Source of the DNA: Phycisphaerales bacterium
Lineage (GTDB): Bacteria > Planctomycetota > Phycisphaerae > Phycisphaerales > UBA1924
Assembly: GCA_020850415.1 (NCBI GenBank)
Contig: JADZER010000034.1
Location: 1-64,000 of the forward strand
Length of the DNA: 64,000 nucleotides
Reading direction: 5' to 3'
Shown in pieces: positions 42,773-52,185 of this stretch. The notes under the pieces were generated by a model. The model did no database searches, was not told where the DNA came from, and was given only the letters and a program-made list of their open reading frames with translations. Position 1 is the stretch's first letter; every line of letters starts with the position of its first letter. A program made the translations under genes and the position numbers.

Positions 42773-44436
42773 TCTCCTGGCTCACCATCCTCCCCTGCAT
42801 CACCCTCGCCTTCGGCGTCGTCCTCCTCGCCCGCGGCCTGCGGGGCACGCGATCGGGCCAGAGCCCACACTGCGCCCGCTGCGACTTTGACCTCACGGGG
42901 CTGGACGCGGCACGCGCCGGCGTCCCGGCGCGCTGCCCGGAGTGCGGCAGCCCGACCGACGCGCGGCGGGCTGTCATCCTTGGTGATCGGCGCGGGCAGC
43001 CGGGGTCCCTCTGGTCCGGGGCGGTGCTGCTCGCCTTCTCGGTCTCGGTGCCCTTCTACCTCCTCACAGGGCCGCGGATGAACTGGTTTGCGGTGGTCCC
43101 CACGGGAGCGCTCATCGGGTGGGCCGACAGCTCCGGCAACCGCACCGCGAATAGCGCGGCGACGGAGTTGCTGCGGCGCCACGCCGCCGAGCCCCTCGAC
43201 GGGTCTGAGCTCCGGCGGTTCTTCGACGCGTGTGTCGCGCGGGGCGAGCCGTTGCCCGGCCCCAGCGCGTCGCTGGTCTGGGGCCCGCTGCTCGACGCGG
43301 CGTACGACGCCGGCGTCGTGGATGCCGGGCGCCAGGAGGCGCACCTCCGGGTGCTCTTCGGCCCCGCCGAACGCACCTACGACCGCCTGCCGGCCATCAC
43401 CCTCGCGGGAGAGCCGTTCCCCGGTGCGCCTGGCCCCGGGGGCCCGGGCCTGGACCTCACCCCGATGCTCCCCTTCGAGCGGTCGTGGTCCTCCCGACGC
43501 CGGTCGTTCGGCGTGGTGGCGACGCTCGAGCACGCGGCGATGGACGGCGAGCCGCTCAGCCTCGTCGGCTCCGGGGCCGCGGACCGGCCGAGCCGATGGG
43601 TTCGCTACGGGGCCCTTCCCGGCTCGACGATGCTCGACCTGCCCGCCCCGTCTCCTTCTCTCGGGGCCTTCGCCCCGGACCCTGGCCGGCACACGCTCGA
43701 ACTCCGCTGGCGTCTGGGGATCTACCGGATCGATGAGGACGACGCCGACACCGCGCCCCTCACCCGTCCGCCGGACTTCACGCTCCATACCTCGCTGACC
43801 CACCAGTTCCTGGTCGCCTCCTCCGTCGAGGAGGTTGTCCGGATCGTCACCCCGGACCAGCCCGACGCCCCGCCCCCGCCCAGTCTGGTGCTCGACGGCC
43901 CGGATGCGGCGATCGTGGTCACCCAGCGTCGCCCCCTCGCCGACGGCCAGGGCTGGCTCTACGAGCTTTCCGTGACCCTCCGGCGCGAGCCGCGGACGAG
44001 CGAGGCGGACTACGCGGTGCTCGGCGTCGGGCACCTTGAGATCGACGGGCGGCCGTTCGAGTCGGTCGACCCCCGCGGGGTGCTGGCGCCCGGCCCCGAG
44101 GAGGCCCGTCCCCGGGGGTCGGGCCCCCGGTTCTACGACCCGGCCCCCTCGGCCGGCCCCAGCCGCAGCAGGCGCTTTGACGGCAACCCCCGCCCGGTCG
44201 TGCTGCAGGTGCTCGACCTCCCCCGCGTCGACCGGGCGGACCTGGTCATCACGCCCACGCCCCGGCTTGTGCTGGACCGGCCGACCTCCTTCCCCGAGCA
44301 GGCGTACTGGGGTGGGCGGATCGTGCTTCGTGGCGTGCCTCTGGACTGGTCCGCCATCGACCTGGCGGGCCAATCTGCCCAGCAACCTGTCCCGCAACCC
44401 GAGCCGGCGGGCCGGCGTCCCGGATCTGACCACTAG
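42769..44436 (+). CDS. Zinc-ribbon membrane protein, paralogue of the preceding gene
   Basis: A 555-residue paralogue of the upstream protein with the same plan: short membrane helix (about 3-22), zinc ribbon (Cys35, Cys38, Cys56, Cys59; HCARCDFDLTG, RCPECGSPTD), second helix (about 83-100) and a long C-terminal domain. Shared landmarks include LLRRHAAEPLDGSELRRFFDACV, LEHAAMDGEPLSL, HQFLVASSVEEVVRIV and LDLPRVDRADLVITPTP. The GTG at 42769 overlaps the preceding stop as GTGA. Function unknown; the pair probably arose by tandem duplication and may form a hetero-oligomer. Confidence 0.8.
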   Translation: MISWLTILPCITLAFGVVLLARGLRGTRSGQSPHCARCDFDLTGLDAARAGVPARCPECGSPTDARRAVILGDRRGQPGSLWSGAVLLAFSVSVPFYLLTGPRMNWFAVVPTGALIGWADSSGNRTANSAATELLRRHAAEPLDGSELRRFFDACVARGEPLPGPSASLVWGPLLDAAYDAGVVDAGRQEAHLRVLFGPAERTYDRLPAITLAGEPFPGAPGPGGPGLDLTPMLPFERSWSSRRRSFGVVATLEHAAMDGEPLSLVGSGAADRPSRWVRYGALPGSTMLDLPAPSPSLGAFAPDPGRHTLELRWRLGIYRIDEDDADTAPLTRPPDFTLHTSLTHQFLVASSVEEVVRIVTPDQPDAPPPPSLVLDGPDAAIVVTQRRPLADGQGWLYELSVTLRREPRTSEADYAVLGVGHLEIDGRPFESVDPRGVLAPGPEEARPRGSGPRFYDPAPSAGPSRSRRFDGNPRPVVLQVLDLPRVDRADLVITPTPRLVLDRPTSFPEQAYWGGRIVLRGVPLDWSAIDLAGQSAQQPVPQPEPAGRRPGSDH

Positions 44437-44456
44437 AACCCCCCCGGCGGCCCGCC

Positions 44457-44462
44457 TACTGT
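44457..44462 (+). promoter_or_regulatory. Possible -10 element of rplS
   Basis: TACTGT predicts a start near 44469 and a leader of about 68 bases before rplS. Confidence 0.3.
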
Positions 44463-44536
44463 TCGGGCCCGTCCCACGGATGGGTCTTTCCTGACAGAAA
44501 CCAACCGCCAGCCGGCGGGTGCAGACGAGGTGCCAC

Positions 44537-44926
44537 ATGGGCGCGCAGCAGATCATCGAGAGCATCAACGCCGAGAGCCTGAAGACGGACATCCCCCGCC
44601 TGGACATCGGCGACACGATCAATGTGCACGCCCGCATCGTCGAGGGTGACAAAGAGCGCATCCAGGTCTTCCAGGGCGTGCTGATCGCCCGCAAGGGGCG
44701 CGGGATCACCGAGATGATCACGGTCCGTCGCGTGGTCGACAACGAGGGCATCGAGCGCACCTGGCCGATCAACAGCCCGATGATCGCGAAGTTCGAGGTG
44801 GTGCGTCGCGGCGACGCCCGGCGCAGCAAGCTCTACTACCTGCGCGACCGCGTGGGCAAGAGCCGTCGCCTCCGCGATCGCCGTCGCGGGCTCAAGCATG
44901 TCGAGGGCGAGAAGACCTCCGGCTGA
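44537..44926 (+). CDS. rplS: 50S ribosomal protein L19
   Basis: L19 lies at the 30S-50S interface. The 129-residue protein has the SH3-like core (IPRLDIGDTINVHARIVEGDKERIQVFQGVLIARKGRGI, EMITVRRVVDNEGIERTWPINSP) and the basic C-terminus (RRSKLYYLRDRVGKSRRLRDRRRG). GAGGTG precedes the ATG at 44537. It is separated from trmD by the zinc-ribbon pair, an unusual split of a normally tight cluster. Confidence 0.97.
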   Translation: MGAQQIIESINAESLKTDIPRLDIGDTINVHARIVEGDKERIQVFQGVLIARKGRGITEMITVRRVVDNEGIERTWPINSPMIAKFEVVRRGDARRSKLYYLRDRVGKSRRLRDRRRGLKHVEGEKTSG

Positions 44927-44954
44927 GCGGGGGGACGACAACCAACGCATCCAC

Positions 44955-44988
44955 GCCGCCCCGCGCACTGCGGGGCGGCTTTGTTTTT
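44955..44988 (+). terminator. Intrinsic terminator of rplS
   Basis: A perfect 10-bp stem GCCGCCCCGC/GCGGGGCGGC (44955-44964 with 44970-44979), five-base loop, then TTTGTTTTT. Confidence 0.92.
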
Positions 44989-45028
44989 GAGCCGGGCCGG
45001 CGCCGGGCGGGCCCCCGCGCGCACCGGC

Positions 45029-46525
<1,497 letters not shown>

Positions 46526-46577
46526 TGGTGCATTCCCAAACCGGCGTGCGTCACGCCGCCTTCCACACGGGCCGTGT

Positions 46578-49500
46578 TCACTTCTTCACGATCGTCGCAT
46601 CGCTGGAGAGCACCGCGCTCGCCACCATCGTCCACGCCGCGAGTTCCGGGGCATCGAGGCCCTCCGGCGCGGGCGACTCGCCCACCCCCACCAGCGCAGC
46701 GGCATCGGCCGAGCCGTCGCGGTACCGCTCGCGGAACGCCGCGAGCGCCTCGGAGAGCGACGCCATGCGTCCCTCGTCGAGCGTCCCCCCGGTGCACAGG
46801 CGGTACAGGAGCGCCAGCCGGTCACGGTCCCCCTCCGCGCCGAGCATGACCCGGCCGGCCGTCGCCCGCGCGGCCTCGACGAACTGCTCATCGTTCCACA
46901 ACACCAGCGCCTGCAGGGGCGTGTTAGTGCTCATCCGGCGCACGGTGCAGAACTCCCGGGTCGGGGCGTCGAAGGTCAGCATGGCCGGCGGCGGGGCCGC
47001 ACGCTTCCAGTAGGTGTACACGCTGCGTCGCCAGAGATCGTCACCCATCCCCCGCTCGTAGGCCCTGGTGTTGGACTGGATCATGGCGACCTCGCGCCAG
47101 AGCCCCTCGGGCTGGTACGGCTTGACGCTCGGGCCGCCGAGTTTCTCGACGAGCAGCCCGCCGACATACAACGCCTGGTCGCGCACCTGCTCGGCGGTCA
47201 GTCGCTGGCGCGGGTAGTAGGCCAGCAGCCGGTTGTCCGGGTCCACCCGGCGGGCCTCCTCGCGGACCCGCGCCGCTTGGCGGTAGGTCGCGCTCGTCAC
47301 CATCAGACGCTGCATGTGGCGCACATCCCAGCCGCTCTCCCGGAACTCCACCGCGAGCCAGTCGAGCAGCTCCGGGTGGCTCGGCCATTCCCCCTGGTAG
47401 CCGAAGTCCCCCGTCGTCCGCACGATCCCCGTCCCGAAGAGCAGCTCCCACTGCCGGTTCACCGTCACCCTCGCCACCAGCGGGTTCTCGTCGCTCAGCA
47501 TCCACTGGGCGAGCCCGAGCCGGTTGCTCGGCGATCCCTGCGGCAGCATCCCGAGCGCCGCCGGCGGCCCGCGCTCGACCGGACGCTCCGGATCGGGGTG
47601 GTCGTACTGCCCCCGGGCCAGCACGAAGGTCTCCCTCGCCTCGGGCAGCTCCTTCATCACCATCGCCTGGGGGATCTGCGCTTCGAGCGCCGCGATCTCC
47701 GCGCCCAGCGCGGTGATCTGCGCCGAGAGCTCGCGGTAGCGCGGGCTGAACCGCGTCCGCCAGGCGTCGACCGCTCGCGACATGAGCTCCGGGCGCTGCG
47801 CCCCCTGCGCCAGCACCGCCGGCACTATGTCGTGCGCCAGAACCTCGCCCGGCTCGATCGACCGCGTGTACACCCCGGAGGGCCCGCCGGTGTTGACGAT
47901 CTTGTAGACCAGCGTGTTCACGCCGCGGCGCAGGCGGACCGTCGCCCGGTCCTGATCCGGCGCGACGCCCCTGTCGATCCGCTTTGCGAAGGCTTCCTCG
48001 CCGTTCACGAACAGCCGGATGCCGTCGTCGCTCCCGAGCGAGAGCTCGATCTCCCTGTCGGTCGGCGCGAACACCTCGCGGGCCACATACTCGACGCCCG
48101 GGTCGTTCGACAGCGGCGCGGGCCTGCCCTCGTCGATGCTCGGGTCGTGCCGCCACGCCTGCCCGTCCACCTGATCGGCCAGCACGAGCGCGGGCGCCGA
48201 CTCCGGCCCGAACGCCGTGTCGAAGAGCGACGCGGTGTCGCCCGCGCGGAAGGGCCCCATCCGGTAGAACCCGCCCGCGGCCACCGGCAGCAACGCAAGG
48301 CCCTGCTCCCCGACGCTCCCCAGGCTGAGCCGCACGCGTCCGAACGCGTGCTGGGCGTACACCGAGTCGTACCGCAGGCGCACGGTCACCCGCGTCCCGC
48401 CCGCGAACCCGAACGGCTCCTCGGCCAGGAAGACCGCCGTCCGGCCGAGGGGCCCGCCATCGCCATCGAAGTGCGCCCCGACCGCCCAGCCGCGCATCCC
48501 GCTGGGGTCCAGCGCGTTGGTCACGCGGTAGTCGCCGTCGCGCTGCTCCACATCGGCCCACGCCCACACGAACCGGACCGTCTGCCTCTGGCCGGGGTCC
48601 GCGACCGACACCGCCTCGGCCTCGATGGACCCCAGCACCGCGTTGCCGTTGGGCGCCCGCCCCACGCGCCCAAAGGGCAGGGTGGCGTCCGTCAGCGCCT
48701 CGAGCGCCAGCAGGCGGAGCCCAGTGGCCCCGGTCTCCAGCTCGATCGTCACCACATCGTCGTCGGGGTTCTCGCCGCTGGAGACGACCGAGCCGTCCGG
48801 CTGGACCGAGACCGTTGAGCCGGCCGCCGACGAGGCCCCCGCGACGCTCGCGCCGTCCCCCGGCGTCGCCCAGACCACGGTGGTCCGTCCGGCGAGCCCG
48901 GCGAAGAACGCCTCGCGCTGCGCGTCCTCCTCGGGGCTCGGCGCATCGCGTTCGGCCTCGACCGCCGACAGCCGCGCCCGCAAGCCCGCCATCGCCGACG
49001 CCTGCGACTCGCTCGGCGCCGCCATGAACGGCTCGTGCGCCCGGTTGGCGTCCTGCGACTGCGAGTAGATGCCCGGCTCCTCGTTCGAGTTGAAGAACGC
49101 GAACATGCTGTAGTAGTCGTCCTGCGTGATCGGGTCGAACTTGTGGTCGTGGCACCGCGCGCACGCCACCGTCAGCCCCAGGAACACCGACCCGGTCGTC
49201 TCCACGCGGTCCGCGGCGTACTCGACCCGGTATTCCTCGTCGATCGCCCCGCCCTCGTCGCTGGTCACATGGTTGCGGTGAAACCCGCTCGCGATCCGCT
49301 GCGCCTGCGTCGCCCCGGGGAGCAGGTCGCCCGCGAGCTGCTCGATCGCGAACTCATCGAACGGCATGTTCGTCCGGTACGCCTCGAGCACCCAGTCCCG
49401 CCAGGGCCACGCCGACCGGCCCGCGTCCATGTGGATCCCCGAGGTGTCCGCGTAGCGCGCCTGATCCAGCCAGGGCGTGGCCATCCGCTCGGCGTAGCGC

Positions 49501-50255
49501 GTCCGGTAGGGCTCCTCCGTCAGCAGACGATCCACCAGCCGCTCGTACCTGTCGGCCCGGGCGTCCGCCAGGTACGACGCGACCTCCGCCGGCGTCGGGG
49601 GAAGGCCGGTCAGATCCAGGAACACCCGCCGGAGGAGTACCTCGGCGTCCGCCTCGGGCGACGGCGACAGCCCAGCGTCGTCCAGCCCCCGCAGCACGAA
49701 CCGGTCGATCGGGTTGCGGCACCACGACTCCTCCCCCACCGCCGGCAGCGCCGGGCGCGCCGGAGCCTCGAACGCCCAGTGCGCTTCGTACTCGGCGCCC
49801 TCCTCGATCCAACGGCGGACGATCGTCCGCTCCTCCGCTGAGAGCGGCTTCTTCGTCGAGTCCGCCGGCGGCATGACCTCGTCGGGGTCGTGCGACTCGA
49901 TCCGACGCCACAGCTCGCTGGCCGCCGGATCCCCTGGGATAATCGCCGGCCCGCGATCCCCCCGGACCGCCACCGCCCCCTCTCGGACATCCAGGCGGAG
50001 GTCGGCCTGCTGCTTCTCCCGGTCCGGGCCGTGGCAGAGGAAACACCGGTCCGACAGGATCGGACGCACATCCCGGCCGTAGCGGACGGACCCGATGCCG
50101 CTCGGATTCGAGATTCCTGGATCCACAATGCCGGACCCCGCCGACACAAGCGAAACCCCCGCCGGCAGGGCTCCCGCCCCGGGCCGGAGGATGACAGCGA
50201 CCGACACCGACGCCGCGGCAGCGGCCGCACCAAGGAGAGCGAGGTTCCAACGCAT
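46578..50255 (-). CDS. Planctomycete cytochrome (PSCyt1-DUF1549-DUF1553) protein
   Basis: A 1225-residue exported protein. A membrane/signal segment (about 3-22) precedes a PSCyt1 heme domain with CFLCH (71-75), the DUF1549 domain (about 165-370, containing RVFLDLTGLPPTPAEV and the second heme motif CARCHDHKFDP), a long beta-rich insertion with LamG/PA14-like pattern (about 430-840) and the C-terminal DUF1553 domain (LAQWMLSDENPLVARVTVNRQWELLFGTGIV, ..TNTPLQALVLWNDEQFVEAAR). Two c-type hemes imply periplasmic redox chemistry. The start at 50255 is fixed by the leaderless promoter; the 16-residue longer frame lacks support. Operon with the DUF1501 gene. Confidence 0.93.
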   Translation of the reverse strand: MRWNLALLGAAAAAASVSVAVILRPGAGALPAGVSLVSAGSGIVDPGISNPSGIGSVRYGRDVRPILSDRCFLCHGPDREKQQADLRLDVREGAVAVRGDRGPAIIPGDPAASELWRRIESHDPDEVMPPADSTKKPLSAEERTIVRRWIEEGAEYEAHWAFEAPARPALPAVGEESWCRNPIDRFVLRGLDDAGLSPSPEADAEVLLRRVFLDLTGLPPTPAEVASYLADARADRYERLVDRLLTEEPYRTRYAERMATPWLDQARYADTSGIHMDAGRSAWPWRDWVLEAYRTNMPFDEFAIEQLAGDLLPGATQAQRIASGFHRNHVTSDEGGAIDEEYRVEYAADRVETTGSVFLGLTVACARCHDHKFDPITQDDYYSMFAFFNSNEEPGIYSQSQDANRAHEPFMAAPSESQASAMAGLRARLSAVEAERDAPSPEEDAQREAFFAGLAGRTTVVWATPGDGASVAGASSAAGSTVSVQPDGSVVSSGENPDDDVVTIELETGATGLRLLALEALTDATLPFGRVGRAPNGNAVLGSIEAEAVSVADPGQRQTVRFVWAWADVEQRDGDYRVTNALDPSGMRGWAVGAHFDGDGGPLGRTAVFLAEEPFGFAGGTRVTVRLRYDSVYAQHAFGRVRLSLGSVGEQGLALLPVAAGGFYRMGPFRAGDTASLFDTAFGPESAPALVLADQVDGQAWRHDPSIDEGRPAPLSNDPGVEYVAREVFAPTDREIELSLGSDDGIRLFVNGEEAFAKRIDRGVAPDQDRATVRLRRGVNTLVYKIVNTGGPSGVYTRSIEPGEVLAHDIVPAVLAQGAQRPELMSRAVDAWRTRFSPRYRELSAQITALGAEIAALEAQIPQAMVMKELPEARETFVLARGQYDHPDPERPVERGPPAALGMLPQGSPSNRLGLAQWMLSDENPLVARVTVNRQWELLFGTGIVRTTGDFGYQGEWPSHPELLDWLAVEFRESGWDVRHMQRLMVTSATYRQAARVREEARRVDPDNRLLAYYPRQRLTAEQVRDQALYVGGLLVEKLGGPSVKPYQPEGLWREVAMIQSNTRAYERGMGDDLWRRSVYTYWKRAAPPPAMLTFDAPTREFCTVRRMSTNTPLQALVLWNDEQFVEAARATAGRVMLGAEGDRDRLALLYRLCTGGTLDEGRMASLSEALAAFRERYRDGSADAAALVGVGESPAPEGLDAPELAAWTMVASAVLSSDATIVKK

Positions 50256-50261
50256 GGGCGC

Positions 50262-50267
50262 AGCATA
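50262..50267 (-). promoter_or_regulatory. Leaderless -10 element of the DUF1549/1553 gene
   Basis: TATGCT on the minus strand, six bases (GCGCCC), then the ATG at 50255. Confidence 0.62.
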
Positions 50268-50343
50268 ACGACACCTGAGCCGGCGACAAACGCCCATCCC
50301 CACTCGCCCGGGCCGTCACGCGGGCGGTGCGGGGTCGCCCGCG

Positions 50344-50349
50344 TACGAT
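50344..50349 (+). promoter_or_regulatory. -10 element of the DUF2721 gene (leadered)
   Basis: TACGAT predicts a start near 50356 and a leader of about 17 bases carrying GGAG. Confidence 0.4.
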
Positions 50350-50372
50350 CCCGACACCCCCCGGAGTCTCGG

Positions 50373-50873
50373 ATGCAGGCCGACAGCGCGGTCGTCATCG
50401 GGCAGCTGGCCGCCCCGGTCGTCATGATCTCGGCGTCGGGGCTCCTCAGCCTTGCCCTGTTTAACCGCCTGGCCATCCTGGTCGCCCGCTCCCGGGCGTT
50501 CGCGGCCGAGCGGGTGGAGCTTGTCCGCGCCCTGGCCGAGCCTGCCCCGGGTGTCACCGGCGCGACCCTCGACCGCATGCGCCTCGAGGCCCTGGAGGCG
50601 CACGCCAGCCGCGTCCTGAGCCGGGCTGCACTCCTCCGGGCCGCGCTCCAGTGCGTCATGGCCGGCATCCTGGCGATGCTCGCCAGCTCGGCGGCGATCG
50701 GCCTGTCCATGCTGAGCCCCCAGTTCTGGTCCGCGGGGCTGATCGCCTTCGGCATCGGCCTCCTCGCCATGGCCGCCGGAGTGGTGCTGGTCATGGTCGA
50801 GCTGTCGCAGGCGTTGCGCGATGTCAAGCTGGAGCACAGCATGCTGCACCAGCTTGAGGAGATGATGAGCTGA
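50373..50873 (+). CDS. DUF2721 family membrane protein
   Basis: A 166-residue protein with three hydrophobic segments (about 10-36, 88-112 and 116-142) and the DUF2721 pattern: LAAPVVMISASGLLSLALFNRLAILVARSR near the start, a charged helical region, then RAALLRAALQCVMAGILAMLASSA and a C-terminal VMVELSQALRDVKLEHSMLHQLEE. The family is of unknown function. GGAG precedes the ATG. Divergent from the DUF1549/1553 gene. Confidence 0.85.
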   Translation: MQADSAVVIGQLAAPVVMISASGLLSLALFNRLAILVARSRAFAAERVELVRALAEPAPGVTGATLDRMRLEALEAHASRVLSRAALLRAALQCVMAGILAMLASSAAIGLSMLSPQFWSAGLIAFGIGLLAMAAGVVLVMVELSQALRDVKLEHSMLHQLEEMMS

Positions 50874-50951
50874 GGGACGCCGGGAGCCGACGATCCGCCC
50901 CCTCCGACTCCTCGTGCATCCTTCCGCCTTCATCCTTCCGCCTTCCCCCCC

Positions 50952-50957
50952 TACCCT
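50952..50957 (+). promoter_or_regulatory. Leaderless -10 element with heptads (oxidoreductase gene)
   Basis: TACCCT, six bases (CCCGCC), then the ATG at 50964. Heptads CCTTCCG, CCTTCAT, CCTTCCG and CCTTCCC (50920-50947) precede it. Confidence 0.65.
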
Positions 50958-50963
50958 CCCGCC

Positions 50964-52007
50964 ATGCAAGCCCTCGTCGTCACCAAGCAGGGCCGCCCCG
51001 TCGCGCCCAACATCCAGTTCCGCACCGACTGGCCCGAGCCCGGGCCGCCCGCGCCAGGCTGGGCGGTTGTCCGCACACTCTGCTCGGCGTTCAACCACAT
51101 GGACCTGTGGGTCGGGCGGGGCGTCCCCGGCCTGGAACTGGCGTACCCCCGCGTATCCGGGTGCGACGCCTGCGCCGTCGTGGAGGAGGTCGGCGACAAG
51201 CGGGACGAGGCATGGGTCGGGCGCCAGGTCATCTACAACGCCGCCGTGCGCATCGGCCACACCTCGGCGCCCAATGAGGCCCCGAACACGACCCTCGCGC
51301 CGGAGTATCAGCTCATCGGCGAGCACCACCACGGGGCCCACGCCGCGAAGTTCGCCGTCCCCGTGGACAACCTCGCCTGCGTCGACGGCTGCGACCCCGT
51401 GGAGGCCGCCGCGTTCGGCCTGTGCGCGCTCACGGCCTACTCCATGATGGTCACCAAGGGCCGGCTGTGCCCCGGGCACGCGGTGCTCATCACCGGCATC
51501 GGCGGCGGGGTCGCCACCAGCGCGCTGGCCATCGCCAAGCACATCGGCTGCCCCGTCGTCGTGACGAGCCGCCACCGGTGGAAGCTCGACAAGGCCATCG
51601 CCCTCGGCGCCGACCACGCCATCCTCGACGAGGGCCAGGACTGGTCCAGGGATGTGCGCACCTGGACGAACAAGCGCGGCGTGGACATGGCCGTGGACTC
51701 GGTTGGCAAGGCCACCCACCTGGCGTGCATCAAGAGCCTGGCCCGGGGCGGGGCGTATGTCTCCCCCGGCTGCACGACCGGGCCGGACGCGACCACCGAC
51801 CTGGCCCGCCTCTTCTGGAACCAGCTCCGGCTCCTGGGCTCGACGATGGGCAGCAACGACGAGTTCCGCGAGGTGACGAGCCTATTCAAGGCGGGCGCGT
51901 TGCGCCCCGTCGTCGATAAGGTCCTGGGTCCCCATGACTGCCGCGAGGCGTACGAGCGGCTCGAGGCCGCCGACCAGTTCGGCAAGCTGGTCATGGACTG
52001 GCGGTAG
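50964..52007 (+). CDS. Zinc-type/quinone-oxidoreductase-like MDR dehydrogenase
   Basis: A 347-residue medium-chain dehydrogenase/reductase. The GroES-like domain (AFNHMDLWVGRGVPGLELAYPRVSGCDACAVVEEVG) precedes a Rossmann domain with nucleotide motif ITGIGGGVATSALAIA and SVGKATHLACIKSLARGGAYV. The GDXCAGxV-type motif reads GCDACAVV, and the structural zinc cysteine lobe of alcohol dehydrogenases is absent. It resembles Zn-binding MDR/crotonyl-CoA-like proteins, where the catalytic Asn-His-Met-Asp (NHMD) is retained. An NAD(P)H-dependent oxidoreductase; substrate unknown. Confidence 0.88.
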   Translation: MQALVVTKQGRPVAPNIQFRTDWPEPGPPAPGWAVVRTLCSAFNHMDLWVGRGVPGLELAYPRVSGCDACAVVEEVGDKRDEAWVGRQVIYNAAVRIGHTSAPNEAPNTTLAPEYQLIGEHHHGAHAAKFAVPVDNLACVDGCDPVEAAAFGLCALTAYSMMVTKGRLCPGHAVLITGIGGGVATSALAIAKHIGCPVVVTSRHRWKLDKAIALGADHAILDEGQDWSRDVRTWTNKRGVDMAVDSVGKATHLACIKSLARGGAYVSPGCTTGPDATTDLARLFWNQLRLLGSTMGSNDEFREVTSLFKAGALRPVVDKVLGPHDCREAYERLEAADQFGKLVMDWR

Positions 52008-52021
52008 ATGGCACCGCTTCA

Positions 52022-52104
52022 GGTGGCACGGCTCTCCGAGCCGTGAAGACGAACACAGGGTGCCGGGGTCAGAGCTGAACGAAGTGCAGCGATGGCCCCG
52101 CGGC
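52022..52104 (+). repeat. Palindrome plus 44-bp repeat, copy D
   Basis: 52025-52045 is a hairpin, GGCACGGCTC then GAGCCGTG, of the same type as at 57671. 52058-52104 is copy D of the 44-bp family (GGGTGCCGGGGTCAG..GCGATGGCCCCGCGGC). They occupy most of the gap between the oxidoreductase and hldE; the rest holds nothing recognised. Confidence 0.7.
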
Positions 52105-52185
52105 TGGCCCTCGGATGGCCCGCGGTTGGCCGATCACAGGACCTTCGCTCGAAGTCTCACGCAGACCCTGGCGCCCCGGCAGGTG

